Assembly (NCBI RefSeq): GCF_020859565.1
Contig: NZ_JAJHUO010000039.1
Coordinates: 1 to 64,000, forward strand
Source: Saccharothrix luteola
GTDB lineage: Bacteria > Actinomycetota > Actinomycetes > Mycobacteriales > Pseudonocardiaceae
Reading direction: 5' to 3'
DNA length: 64,000 nucleotides
Position 1 is the first letter of the stretch, and every line of letters starts with the position of its first letter. This document shows, piece by piece, positions 1 through 8,442 of this stretch. Both the position numbers and the translations under genes were made by a program. The notes below the pieces were generated by a model. It searched no databases. It was not told the DNA's origin and saw nothing but the letters and a program-made list of their open reading frames with translations.

Positions 1-39
1 ACCGACCAGCAGGTCGTAGGTTTCTGCGACAGTGGACAT
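1..39 (-). CDS. 5' end of a minus-strand gene cut by the window edge
   Basis: An ATG at 39 opens a reading frame that runs leftwards off the window; only 13 codons are visible (starting MSTVAETYDLL). A purine-rich GGAAGG lies upstream at a loose distance. A second in-frame ATG at 51 is directly preceded by the same GGAAGG, which leaves no spacing, so 39 is preferred. Nothing can be said about function. Between this start and 325 I see no supported gene, RNA or repeat. Confidence 0.35.
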   Translation of the reverse strand, partial: MSTVAETYDLLVG

Positions 40-324
40 GCGGGTGTCCATCCTTCCCAGGGGTGCGCGTCCGTGACGGGCGCCGGCCCGGGTAAGGAAG
101 ATGCTCTCTCGGCAGTACTGTGACGGGCCACGACCCGCGGCAACGGGTCGGACAGGCTTCTGATCAGGCCATCGAGAGCGGCAGGGCCGGCGGCGCCTCC
201 CCGGCTCGGGCGGGCAGATCTCACTCAAGGCACCCTGCGGGCCACCCTTTTCACGAGCCACACCCGAACCGAAGGCCACGACACCGACCCTGCCAGCCAG
301 CCCCAGGCCAGCCACTGCCGAGTC

Positions 325-950
325 TCACAGCCTTTCATCGTGCTTGGCGGCAGGTTTCGACGTGGTGCAGCACGAGGATGCCGCGACGATCGCGGTGGCC
401 CGGCCTGGGCAGCAGCGCAGCTTCACCAGAACTTTCCAGCCCTTGAGCAGCGACACGGCGCGTTCACCGAGGGCCCGAATACGGGCATGGGCCCGGTTGA
501 CCGCCTTCTGACCGCGTGACAGCCGCGGCCGCGTGGCGTGACACTTGAACGGCGTGTGCACCATGCCGCCCGCGCCCTGGTACGCCTTGGCGGCGTACGT
601 GGTCACCTCGTGTTCAGTCAGCACGTCGACCAGACCGTGGGTGCGGGCCGCAGTCATGCCCGAGTAGTAGGGCTTCTGGTCGGCGACGCGGTCGATCGGG
701 ACCAGGGTGCCGTCGGAGAATCGCGTAGGCGAGTCGGGCGGCGCGTTGACCGGCGGCGTGAAGGTTGTCAGCCAGGGCGGCGAGAAGGTCCACCGCTTCC
801 CGGACGTAGCGCCAGGCGGTGCTGCAGGAGACTCCGAATCCGGCGGCCCGACGAGCGCAGGTGTCGCCGTTGCGCAGGTGGGCGAGCACGAGCAGCGCCT
901 GACGGCCCGGATTCAGGGGGCGCCGCCACCGGATCGTCGCACACGTCTTG
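325..950 (-). pseudogene. IS5-type transposase remnant (frameshift and internal deletion)
   Basis: Two reading frames together match one actinobacterial IS5-type transposase. The N-terminal part (about 720-950) has the usual HTH segment with LNPGRQALLVLAHLRNGDT and the STAWRYVREAVDLLAAL stretch. The C-terminal part (325-720) has AVNRAHARIRALGERAVSLL and LRCCPGRATAIV. They meet near 720 in different frames. The sequence then passes directly from PYYSG to MTAARTHGLVD, so roughly 60 residues that normally separate these motifs, including catalytic residues, are missing. The element is therefore dead. No inverted repeats were identified. It lies at the 3' edge of the eCIS block beside an IS30 scrap, which marks this end as an insertion hotspot. 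Confidence 0.75.
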
Positions 951-953
951 GAT

Positions 954-1120
954 TCAATCGGTCGTCGCAACACCGGTGCCTTGGATTGAGTGTAGGTGAT
1001 CGTTGAGTGCTTCGGCTGGTGTCTTCCAGCCGAGTGTCTTGCGGGGGCGGGAGTTGAGTGTGGCGGTGACCGCGGCGAGGTCGTCGGCGTTCCAGCGGGA
1101 GAGGTTGCCTTCGGCAGGTC
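954..1120 (-). pseudogene. IS30-type transposase C-terminal fragment
   Basis: On the minus strand the frame ending at the stop at 954-956 reads NLSRWNADDLAAV, then NSRPRKTLGWKTPAEALND. This is the diagnostic C-terminus of IS30-family transposases (RPRKTLGxxTPAE). Only about 50 codons survive. Upstream of about 1120 the homology is lost, and there is no start codon or catalytic core. It abuts the IS5-type remnant, so at least two insertion sequences have landed and decayed downstream of the eCIS operon. Confidence 0.75.
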
Positions 1121-1236
1121 ATATGCGGACGGCGCAACCCGCCTTCCTCGGCGACCTACCGCGCGGCGAGCGCACGCTTCAAAATCCGAACGCAGAGATC
1201 AAGGTGCCCGAACGCTCGGTGCAGGATCTGGAACGC

Positions 1237-2550
1237 TCACTCCACCGAAGCGGCCAGGGGCACGAAGGCCCGCCGCAGATCCCGCGCCCGCCCCCCGTCG
1301 ACGAACGCCAACGGCGCGTAGTGGTGCGACTCCCCATCCGGAACCCGCGACAACGGCCGATCACGCCCGTCCCGAGCCCACTCCACATCCCCGGTGATCG
1401 TGCGAGCAGGGATCAACCAGTAGTCACCGGGCCGCAACGTCCCACCCTCGAACCACACCTGCACACCGTCCTCCAGGTCCAGCCACTGCCGCTCCACCGC
1501 CTCGACCGCGCCTCCGACCGGCTTGGCGGGCCGGTGGTCCCACCGGCGCAGGAACGGGTGCCTGCCCGGCGCGCCGACCGCGACCGCGCCCTCCAGTTCC
1601 ACGCGCAGCCGCTCGGTGTCCACGTCCACCACCCGAAGCAGGTCCGCAGGCTCCTCGCGCGCCACGGTCGCGTCGTCGAGCAGTTCCACCCAGTCGCCGA
1701 TGTCCAGGTCGAGCTTGCCGTCGCGGCCCGCGTCCGACAGCGTCACAGAGCCGCCGTCCACCGAGGCCACGCCGAACACCACCGAGCCGTTCTCCCGAGA
1801 CCACTTGAACGTCCGCTTCGGCGTCACGCTGTGGATCTCCAGTCGGTAGAGCTGGTTCTCCTCGCCCCGGTACCGCGAGTCGGGCGCGGCCAGGCACGGG
1901 CCGTCGTCGCCCTTGGCCGGTCGCTCGGTGCGCGCGGCCAGCCGCGCGGTGGAGTTCTGCTCGCCCACCCAGCGGGCGAAGTCGTCGGGGGTGCCGGGAC
2001 GGGCCAGCACCTGCCAGGTCACCTTGAGGCGGGCGGCGGTGTCGGGCAGCGACGGGCCCAGCGCGGTCTCCCGGATCGCCGGGTCCTGCACGTACGTCAC
2101 CAGTCGCTCGGTCACCTGTAGGTAGGCCACGAAGGGCTTGTTCGGCAGGTTGTCGGTCTCCGGCCGCTCCTTGTCCCGGTAGGCGTCGGGCTGGTCCCAG
2201 TAGGTCCAGTTGGGCGGGGGCAGGGTCGAGTGCTTGTCGTCCTCGACCGGAACGCCCGCGGCGGGCCGGGTGGCGTCGACCAGGATGCCGTCGACGTAGT
2301 AGCGGCCCGCGGAGATGACCAGGTCGGCGGGTTCGCCGTCCTTGGTCCGGTACTGGATGCCGAAGCCGAGCGCGTCGGCCGGACCGCCGTGCGGGCCGAT
2401 CAGGTCGGCCGCCAGGGTGCGCTGCCGGTGCAGCTCCAGCAGCACCTGCTCGTTGGCGTCGGAGTCGAGCTGGACCCGGCCCTGCTGGGCGAGCACCGCG
2501 GAGTAGCGCCGATCGGGTCGGAAGCCCAGCTTGGAGAAGTCGCCGTGCAT
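1237..2550 (-). CDS. DUF6519 protein of the eCIS locus
   Basis: A 437-aa protein, last gene of the eCIS block. The start at 2550 (MHGDFSKLGF) is chosen because GGGAAAGG sits about 7 nt upstream and the N-terminus matches DUF6519 proteins, which begin with this 'DFSKLxFRPDRRYSAVLAQQG' type of segment and occur in phage-tail-like clusters. The open frame continues further upstream, but only as a shadow of the preceding gene. No signal peptide or membrane segment is visible; the composition is that of a soluble beta-rich protein. It starts 14 nt after the stop of the beta-helix tail gene, so it is co-transcribed. Its role in the particle is unknown; a baseplate-periphery or fibre-attachment part is an inference from position only. 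Confidence 0.8.
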   Translation of the reverse strand: MHGDFSKLGFRPDRRYSAVLAQQGRVQLDSDANEQVLLELHRQRTLAADLIGPHGGPADALGFGIQYRTKDGEPADLVISAGRYYVDGILVDATRPAAGVPVEDDKHSTLPPPNWTYWDQPDAYRDKERPETDNLPNKPFVAYLQVTERLVTYVQDPAIRETALGPSLPDTAARLKVTWQVLARPGTPDDFARWVGEQNSTARLAARTERPAKGDDGPCLAAPDSRYRGEENQLYRLEIHSVTPKRTFKWSRENGSVVFGVASVDGGSVTLSDAGRDGKLDLDIGDWVELLDDATVAREEPADLLRVVDVDTERLRVELEGAVAVGAPGRHPFLRRWDHRPAKPVGGAVEAVERQWLDLEDGVQVWFEGGTLRPGDYWLIPARTITGDVEWARDGRDRPLSRVPDGESHHYAPLAFVDGGRARDLRRAFVPLAASVE

Positions 2551-2563
2551 GGGGCCTTTCCCT

Positions 2564-4672
2564 TCATGAGACGAAGACGATGCCGGCGGCCGTGCCGGCG
2601 GGGAGGAACTCCTCCAGTCGGGCCCGGAGGTTGTCCTCCCGCTGCGGCTGGAACAGGTCGTGGAACGCGCCCAGCTCGGCCCCGTCCTCGGCGCCGCGGG
2701 CGATCTGCGGCGGACAGCCGGGGGCGAGCTGGGCGTAGCCGGGTGTGCCGTAGCGGGTCCTGGTGAAGCGCGGCCGGTGCTCGGACTCGCACCGGTAGCG
2801 CCGCGGCGTGCGCGATCCACCGGGCACGTAGCAGAAGCGCAGGCAGCCGATGCCCCGCCGGGCCACGTGGACGAAGCCGTCAAAGATGCTGTTCTCGGCG
2901 ATGCGGATGGCGTGCGCGTGAACCTCGCCGATGACCGTGGTGTTGCTCAGGGAGAGCACGGCGTGCGCGTGCGAGCAGTCTGGACCCGCCAGCGCCTCGC
3001 GGTCGCGGCCGGTGGCGTCCAGGATGCTGTCCGCGATGTGGATTTCCAGCGGTTCGGTGCGCACTTCGTTGCCCTGGACCAGGATCGTGCCCAGGATGCT
3101 GCGCTCGACCTGCACGCAGGCGGTGGTGTTCTCCAGCACCAGGCTGGGTTCCTCGGGCTGCACCGGGTGGCACTGCGGGTCCAGCGTCCAGCCGGGGACC
3201 AGCGTGCTGTGCCGGATGACCACCTGCCCCACCGGTCCGCTGACGTGCACGCCGCGCCCGGTCACCAGCAGCCCGTCGAGCACCACGCGCGGCGGTCCGG
3301 GCCTGCCGCAGCTGTCGCGGTCCCGGTCGCCCTCCGCGGCCCGGATGATCAGCGCGTCCGGCCGGTTGCTGTACCAGTCCAGCAGCCGGATCACCGGCCG
3401 CGCCTCCTCCGCGGCGCGGACCTCCAGCCGGTCGCCGTGGTCCAGCACGAACTCGATCTGCTCCTGGTAGGCCAGGCTGCGGGTGATCTCGATGACGGCG
3501 TCGGCGGGCGCCTCGCCGGAGGCCTTCTCCCGCCGCCAGCGGCGGTAGGCGTCCATGATCTCCGACTCGTCCTCGTCGGGGCCGACCCGGTAGACCCGCG
3601 CGCCGGGCCGCTCGGGCCGCACCCGCGGGTACTCGCCGCCGCCCATGTCGTCGCTGAACCCGTGGTGGTAGCTCACCCACACCCCGCGCTTGGGCGCGGT
3701 GCGGGTACCGAACGCGATCCGCCCCAGCACCGGGTCCACCACCACCTGCTTGCGCTGCGGCCGGTACCGCCACCGGGACAGGTCGGCCACCACGATGTCG
3801 GCAGGCGGCACCGGGCGGTCCTCGCCGTCGCGCCAGATCTGGAAGCTCTTGCCCGGCCCGTAGTGGTCGGCCAGCCGGTCGCGCAGCGCCCGGCGGCGGA
3901 TGAAGCCGGGCACGTTGGCGGGCGTGGCGATGTGGGTCGGCGAGGGCTCGGGGACCGGCTTGGTCAGCAGCGGGGTGTCGTTGCCCAGGATGGAGAAGGT
4001 GTAGAGGCTGCGCGCCCGGTCGATGCAGTACGCGGGCGCCTTGGTGATCGACTGCGGCTTGAGCCGCCACGCGAACAGCCCCACGCTCGCGGGCGTGCGC
4101 CCCCGGCCCGCCAGGTGCGCGAACTCGTCGAACGCCGAGTCCACCAGGTCCAGCTCCGCGCCCCGGCGCAGGTCGACCGTGCGCGCCGGGGAGGCCAGGT
4201 GCCGCGCGGCGGCCCGCGCCGGGCTGCCGGGGTAGAGCCGCACCGGCTGCGAGCCCGCCAGCAGCGGCCCGAACTCCACCGCCCGCGCGGGCCACTCGGC
4301 CACCGTGCGCGCGGTGTTCTCCAGCAGCGGCAGGGTGCCCTTGCGCCGCCGGTTGGTCACCGTGGCCGCCACGTCCACCCGCGGCGCCAGGCGGGCCGCC
4401 AGCAGCCGGGCCGAGGCCCCGCGCCCGGACACCGCCTCCTCGTACCCGCGCAGCGCCCGATAGCCCACCAGGTCGCCCAGGTAGGGCACCGCCCAGTCCG
4501 CGCAGGTCTCGATGAACCAGTTGTCGTACAGCTGCTCCAGGTCGGTCTCCACCAGGTCGACCTGCTCGGCGATGACGCCCAGCAGCGCGCGCAGCGCCCC
4601 GCCGCTCTCCGCGTCGCGCCTGCGGTGGAACTGGGGCAGCAGGTCGAACAGGCGGTCGGGCTGCCGGCTCAT
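2564..4672 (-). CDS. eCIS tail protein: phage tail protein I-like N-terminus plus beta-helix C-terminus
   Basis: A 702-aa protein starting at 4672, where the ATG overlaps the stop of the upstream baseplate gene by 4 nt (ATGA). Residues 1-110 (DRLFDLLPQFHRRRDAE, then EQLYDNWFIETCADWAVPYLGDLVG) look like the P2 tail-protein-I/baseplate domain of injection-system clusters. From about residue 430 to 600 there is a run of short strands with stacked hydrophobics (VVLDGLLVTGRGVHV, VVIRHSTLV, VEVERS-like rungs), as in right-handed parallel beta-helices. I infer a baseplate protein that carries a spike- or fibre-like domain. No separate Afp13-type tail fibre gene is seen in the block, so this is the best candidate for a surface-contact part. 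Confidence 0.75.
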   Translation of the reverse strand: MSRQPDRLFDLLPQFHRRRDAESGGALRALLGVIAEQVDLVETDLEQLYDNWFIETCADWAVPYLGDLVGYRALRGYEEAVSGRGASARLLAARLAPRVDVAATVTNRRRKGTLPLLENTARTVAEWPARAVEFGPLLAGSQPVRLYPGSPARAAARHLASPARTVDLRRGAELDLVDSAFDEFAHLAGRGRTPASVGLFAWRLKPQSITKAPAYCIDRARSLYTFSILGNDTPLLTKPVPEPSPTHIATPANVPGFIRRRALRDRLADHYGPGKSFQIWRDGEDRPVPPADIVVADLSRWRYRPQRKQVVVDPVLGRIAFGTRTAPKRGVWVSYHHGFSDDMGGGEYPRVRPERPGARVYRVGPDEDESEIMDAYRRWRREKASGEAPADAVIEITRSLAYQEQIEFVLDHGDRLEVRAAEEARPVIRLLDWYSNRPDALIIRAAEGDRDRDSCGRPGPPRVVLDGLLVTGRGVHVSGPVGQVVIRHSTLVPGWTLDPQCHPVQPEEPSLVLENTTACVQVERSILGTILVQGNEVRTEPLEIHIADSILDATGRDREALAGPDCSHAHAVLSLSNTTVIGEVHAHAIRIAENSIFDGFVHVARRGIGCLRFCYVPGGSRTPRRYRCESEHRPRFTRTRYGTPGYAQLAPGCPPQIARGAEDGAELGAFHDLFQPQREDNLRARLEEFLPAGTAAGIVFVS

Positions 4673-7600
4673 GACCGGACCTCCTTGAGGATCAGCGTGT
4701 CCGGCACGGCCGGGGACAGCAGCGCCAGCTGCGCGGGCCGCACGCCGCGGAAGACCACCACCGAGCGGTCGGCCAGCGGGTCGCCGGTGGTGATGTCCGG
4801 GTTGAGCCGCAGCAGCTCCGCCACGGTGATGCCGTGCTTGGCCGCGACCGCGGTCAGCGTCTCCCCGCCTGCCGCGACCCGGTAGCGGGTCTCGTCGAAC
4901 ACCGCCTGCCGCGCGGGCACCACGGTCCTGGGCTCGCTCAGCGAACCGGCCAGCGCGTCCAGCTCGACCGGCGTGACGCTGCCGGGTATCCCGGCGAACA
5001 CGTCCACGTCCACGTGGTCGACGCCGGGCACGGCCTGCGCGGTGGCCAGCACCTCCGACAGGTAGGCGGGCTGGCCCAGCTCCCGGTTGCGGAAGCCCAG
5101 GCGCTCCAGCAGGGCCGCGCGCACCGCGGGCTCCAGGACCTCCCAGTAGTGGTCCGGGTGCACCCCGATGTTGGCCGAGACCACCAGCAGCACCGGCTCC
5201 CGCACCGCCACCTCCACCGGCAGGCCGGTGTCGCCGTGCGCGGCCAGCGCGGCGCGCAGCGTGGTGACGATGTCGGAGTCGTCCTGCAGCGCGATATCGT
5301 CCACCCCGGCCACGGTCAGGTGCACCACCTGCCGGACGCCGTTGAACAGCCGCCGCGCCGAGGCCCGCCCGATGCCCGCCCGCGCCCGCGCGAAGTCCTC
5401 GTGGTCGGGCACGGAGACCAGCCGGTCGAACGCGGTGACGCTGAGCGGGATGTTGCGGCGCAGCAGGCCCGCGTCGTCGCGGTCCGCGCCGCCGTGCGCG
5501 GGCAGCGGGTTGGTCACCCCCGACACGCCCAGCGGCCGGGTGGTCAGCTGGGTGATCCGGCCCGCGCCCACGTTGCCCGCCTCGCCAAGGCCGACCCGGT
5601 AGCGGGCCCGGATGTTCTCCACGCCGGTGGGCAGCCGCGCGCCGCGCACCCCGTCGCCGAAGGCCACCACCAGCGAGCCCTGCTCGCCGGGCCGGGTCAC
5701 GAAGACCCGCTCGGTGGGGCCGCGCCCGGCGAAGCTGTCCACCTCGCGCCAGCGCACGCCGTCCACCCGCACCTCCAGCGTGCTCTGCGCGCCCAGCGGG
5801 TTGTCCGCGGCCAGCCAGGTCAGCGGCCCCTGGCGGAGCAGGAACTCCTGGTTGGCCCGCCCCTCGTCGCCGCTGCCGATCGGCTCGTCGCGGCCCGCGC
5901 CGTGGGTGGCGCGCACGACGTTGGCCAGCAGGCGCACCGTCTCCCGCCGGTAGGTGTAGGCCAGCGGCGTGGCCAGGGTGAGCGTGGTGTGCACCTTCTC
6001 GCCGGGCCGCCGCTGGTCGTGGTCCTGCTCGACCGCGGCGATCATGGCCAGCTCGGTGCCGGGCACGCCGGTGGGCCTGCCGGGCAGGTCGGTGCGCTCG
6101 CCGGTGACCACCAGCCAGCGGCCGGGGGCCAGCCCGTCGTAGAGCTCGGCCAGCTCGACCTCGCTGCCGGACACGTCGTCGGTGATCGGCTCCTCGGCCA
6201 GGGCCAGCCGCTCGCCGCGCAGGTAGACCGTGGTGTCGCGGATGTCGGACAGCCGGGTGTCCTGGGCGTCCAGCCACGGCCGGTCCAGCACCAGCTCGGT
6301 GACCTTGCCGCTGATCCCGAAGCCCTGCTTGGCGATCGTGCGCACCCCGGAGACCCGCGCGATGACCCGGTGCATCCCGCCGGTGGCGGAGCCCGGCTCG
6401 GCCTTGCGCGGCCGGTCGACCACCACCCAGCTGCCCACGCCCACGCCCTCGTAGACCGCGTCCAGGGTGAGCACGGTGGCGGGCAGGCGGGCCCAGGTGG
6501 AGGTGGTGACCGACACCGAGGGCCGCTGCGCGCCCTGCGCCGGGGTGGTGCGGGTGATCACGATGTTGGTCCACCGCTCGGTCAGCGGGTCCCAGTCCCA
6601 CAGGTCCTGCCGGTCGTTGGCGACCAGCACGACGGGGGCGCCCAGGTCGTCGGGCAGCGTGACGGTCACCCGGTCGTCGGCGTTCACCTTGGACACCGCG
6701 ATGCGGTGCGCGGGCAGGTGCGGCTGGGTCTCCAGGGTCACCTCGCCGTCGTCGGCCACGGTGTGCTTGATCCGCCCCGGACCGAAGTCCTGCTCGCCGT
6801 CGGTGGTCAGGTCGTCGATGGTGTCGCGCCAGGCGTTGGCGTCGAGCTCGAAGACCAGCGAGGCCGTCGTCGGGGTGTCCTTGGGCCCCGCCGCTTCCTC
6901 CTCGGGGTCTTCGGGCTCCTCGGCGACGTCGTAGAACACCGTGACCGCCAGCTTCTGCGGCACGTCGAGGTCCCACTCGACCTGCCGGGCGGGCTGGTCG
7001 GGCTCGATCACCGTCTTCAGCGGGGCGGTGGCCGCGAACGGGGTGGCGACCTGACGCATCGCCAGCAGCTCCTGCAACGCCAGCGGCGCGCTCAGGTCCA
7101 CCCCGCGCCACGCTGTGTAGAGGTCGTCCTCCAGCCGCGGGTCCAGCGCGGCGAGCAGCTGGGCGGCCAGGTCCGATCCGGGCGCGTAGAGCTGGCCGAC
7201 GCTGCGGCGCAGCTTGCGCGAGCTGCTGGGGGAGCGGCTGGGCGGGGTGCGCAGCGCACCCAGCAGCGCCCCCAGCCCCAGCAGCGCCGGGCTGCTCGAC
7301 GGGGGCGTCGAGTCCAGCGCCAGCGCCTGGTACAGGGTGGGCTCCTGGTCGGCGTCCGGCTGCGGCGGTTCCAACTCGCCCGCCTTGGCGTGCTGGTCGG
7401 CGATCTCGGCCCGCACGTCCTCCAGCCACTTGCGCACGTGCGTGTAGTGCTCGGCCACGGCCAGCGCCTCGGCCAGCCGCTCCAGCGCCTCGGCCAGCCG
7501 CCGGGCGTACCTGGTGGGGGTGGGCAGCTCGCCGGGGTCCTCCGGGGTGGCCCCCAGTGCCGCGCGCAGGGGCACCAGCACGCCGTCCACGAAGCGCTTG

Positions 7601-8442
7601 AGGATCACGCTGCGCCGCACCACGTCGCCGGGGTCGGCCAGCAGCGCGTCCAGCCACTGCTGCAGCGCGGCGCGCAGCTCCTTGAGGTCGTCCAGGACCG
7701 GCGGCGGCTTGCCGACCGTGGTGGTGTCGCGGTCGCGGTCGAGCGAGACCTGCGCCACGTCCTCCAGCACCTGGCTGCCCGCCTCGCTGCCGAACACGAA
7801 CAGCAGCCGGTCGCCCGGCTTGAGGTTGGTGGTCACGCCCTGGAGCTGGACCGCCCGCCGGTCCCGCAGGTCGTCCGCGGTCAGCTGGTAGGGCCTGCTG
7901 GTGCGCACCCGCAGGTTGTTCCAGGAGTGCCGGGCCACCAGGTCCTCGACGCTCTCGAAGGCCTGCGGCTCCTCGCCGGGGCCGGGCACGCTCTGCGCCC
8001 GCGCCCCGCGCGGGACGTGCGCCTCCAGGTCGCGGCCGGGGGTCGAGTCGGCGTCGACGGTGTAGGACAGGTAGGTGCCCGCCGCCACGCCGGGGCGCGG
8101 CAGGTGGCCGACCAGGCGGCCCAGCAGCTCCAGCGACCGCTGCTCGGTCGCGGTGCGCAGGTAGCCCTCGTCGGCGATCCGCTCGGTGTAGAAGGTGAGC
8201 AGGTCGGCCAGCACCGCCGAGGCGTCCAGCAGGCCGATCGCCGGGTCGTCGAGCGCGCGCGTGGTCAGCGCGTTCAGCGGTCGGTAGCCGGGGCTGGACA
8301 GCCGGGCCAGCATGGTGGCCAGGAACTCCGCGTGGGTGCCCACCCGGTGCGCCAGCGCGGCCTGCGAGGGCGGGGTGAACACCTCCACCGGGGTTCGCGC
8401 GGACGCCGCCGCGCGGCAGTCCTGGCAGCCGCAGCCGCTCAT
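4669..8442 (-). CDS. putative baseplate assembly protein (J-like) with C-terminal LysM
   Basis: A 1257-aa protein. The start at 8442 (MSGCGCQDCRAAA) overlaps the upstream stop by 4 nt. The N-terminal segment (YRPLNALTTRALDDPAIGLL, then ADLLTFYTERIADEGYL) is the hallmark of the large 'putative baseplate assembly proteins' of actinobacterial eCIS and phage-tail-like clusters. The C-terminal half carries the baseplate J-like wedge core (for example PTGVENIRARYRVG, GEAGNVGAGRITQL). The last 76 residues hold a LysM motif (RYRVAAGGETLTAVAAKHGI, then VAELLRLNPDI), which in baseplates links the wedge to the inner tube or to peptidoglycan-like sugars. A Cys cluster at the N-terminus (CGCQDC) could bind metal. 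Together with its neighbour it would form the baseplate wedge ring. Confidence 0.85.
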   Translation of the reverse strand: MSGCGCQDCRAAASARTPVEVFTPPSQAALAHRVGTHAEFLATMLARLSSPGYRPLNALTTRALDDPAIGLLDASAVLADLLTFYTERIADEGYLRTATEQRSLELLGRLVGHLPRPGVAAGTYLSYTVDADSTPGRDLEAHVPRGARAQSVPGPGEEPQAFESVEDLVARHSWNNLRVRTSRPYQLTADDLRDRRAVQLQGVTTNLKPGDRLLFVFGSEAGSQVLEDVAQVSLDRDRDTTTVGKPPPVLDDLKELRAALQQWLDALLADPGDVVRRSVILKRFVDGVLVPLRAALGATPEDPGELPTPTRYARRLAEALERLAEALAVAEHYTHVRKWLEDVRAEIADQHAKAGELEPPQPDADQEPTLYQALALDSTPPSSSPALLGLGALLGALRTPPSRSPSSSRKLRRSVGQLYAPGSDLAAQLLAALDPRLEDDLYTAWRGVDLSAPLALQELLAMRQVATPFAATAPLKTVIEPDQPARQVEWDLDVPQKLAVTVFYDVAEEPEDPEEEAAGPKDTPTTASLVFELDANAWRDTIDDLTTDGEQDFGPGRIKHTVADDGEVTLETQPHLPAHRIAVSKVNADDRVTVTLPDDLGAPVVLVANDRQDLWDWDPLTERWTNIVITRTTPAQGAQRPSVSVTTSTWARLPATVLTLDAVYEGVGVGSWVVVDRPRKAEPGSATGGMHRVIARVSGVRTIAKQGFGISGKVTELVLDRPWLDAQDTRLSDIRDTTVYLRGERLALAEEPITDDVSGSEVELAELYDGLAPGRWLVVTGERTDLPGRPTGVPGTELAMIAAVEQDHDQRRPGEKVHTTLTLATPLAYTYRRETVRLLANVVRATHGAGRDEPIGSGDEGRANQEFLLRQGPLTWLAADNPLGAQSTLEVRVDGVRWREVDSFAGRGPTERVFVTRPGEQGSLVVAFGDGVRGARLPTGVENIRARYRVGLGEAGNVGAGRITQLTTRPLGVSGVTNPLPAHGGADRDDAGLLRRNIPLSVTAFDRLVSVPDHEDFARARAGIGRASARRLFNGVRQVVHLTVAGVDDIALQDDSDIVTTLRAALAAHGDTGLPVEVAVREPVLLVVSANIGVHPDHYWEVLEPAVRAALLERLGFRNRELGQPAYLSEVLATAQAVPGVDHVDVDVFAGIPGSVTPVELDALAGSLSEPRTVVPARQAVFDETRYRVAAGGETLTAVAAKHGITVAELLRLNPDITTGDPLADRSVVVFRGVRPAQLALLSPAVPDTLILKEVRS

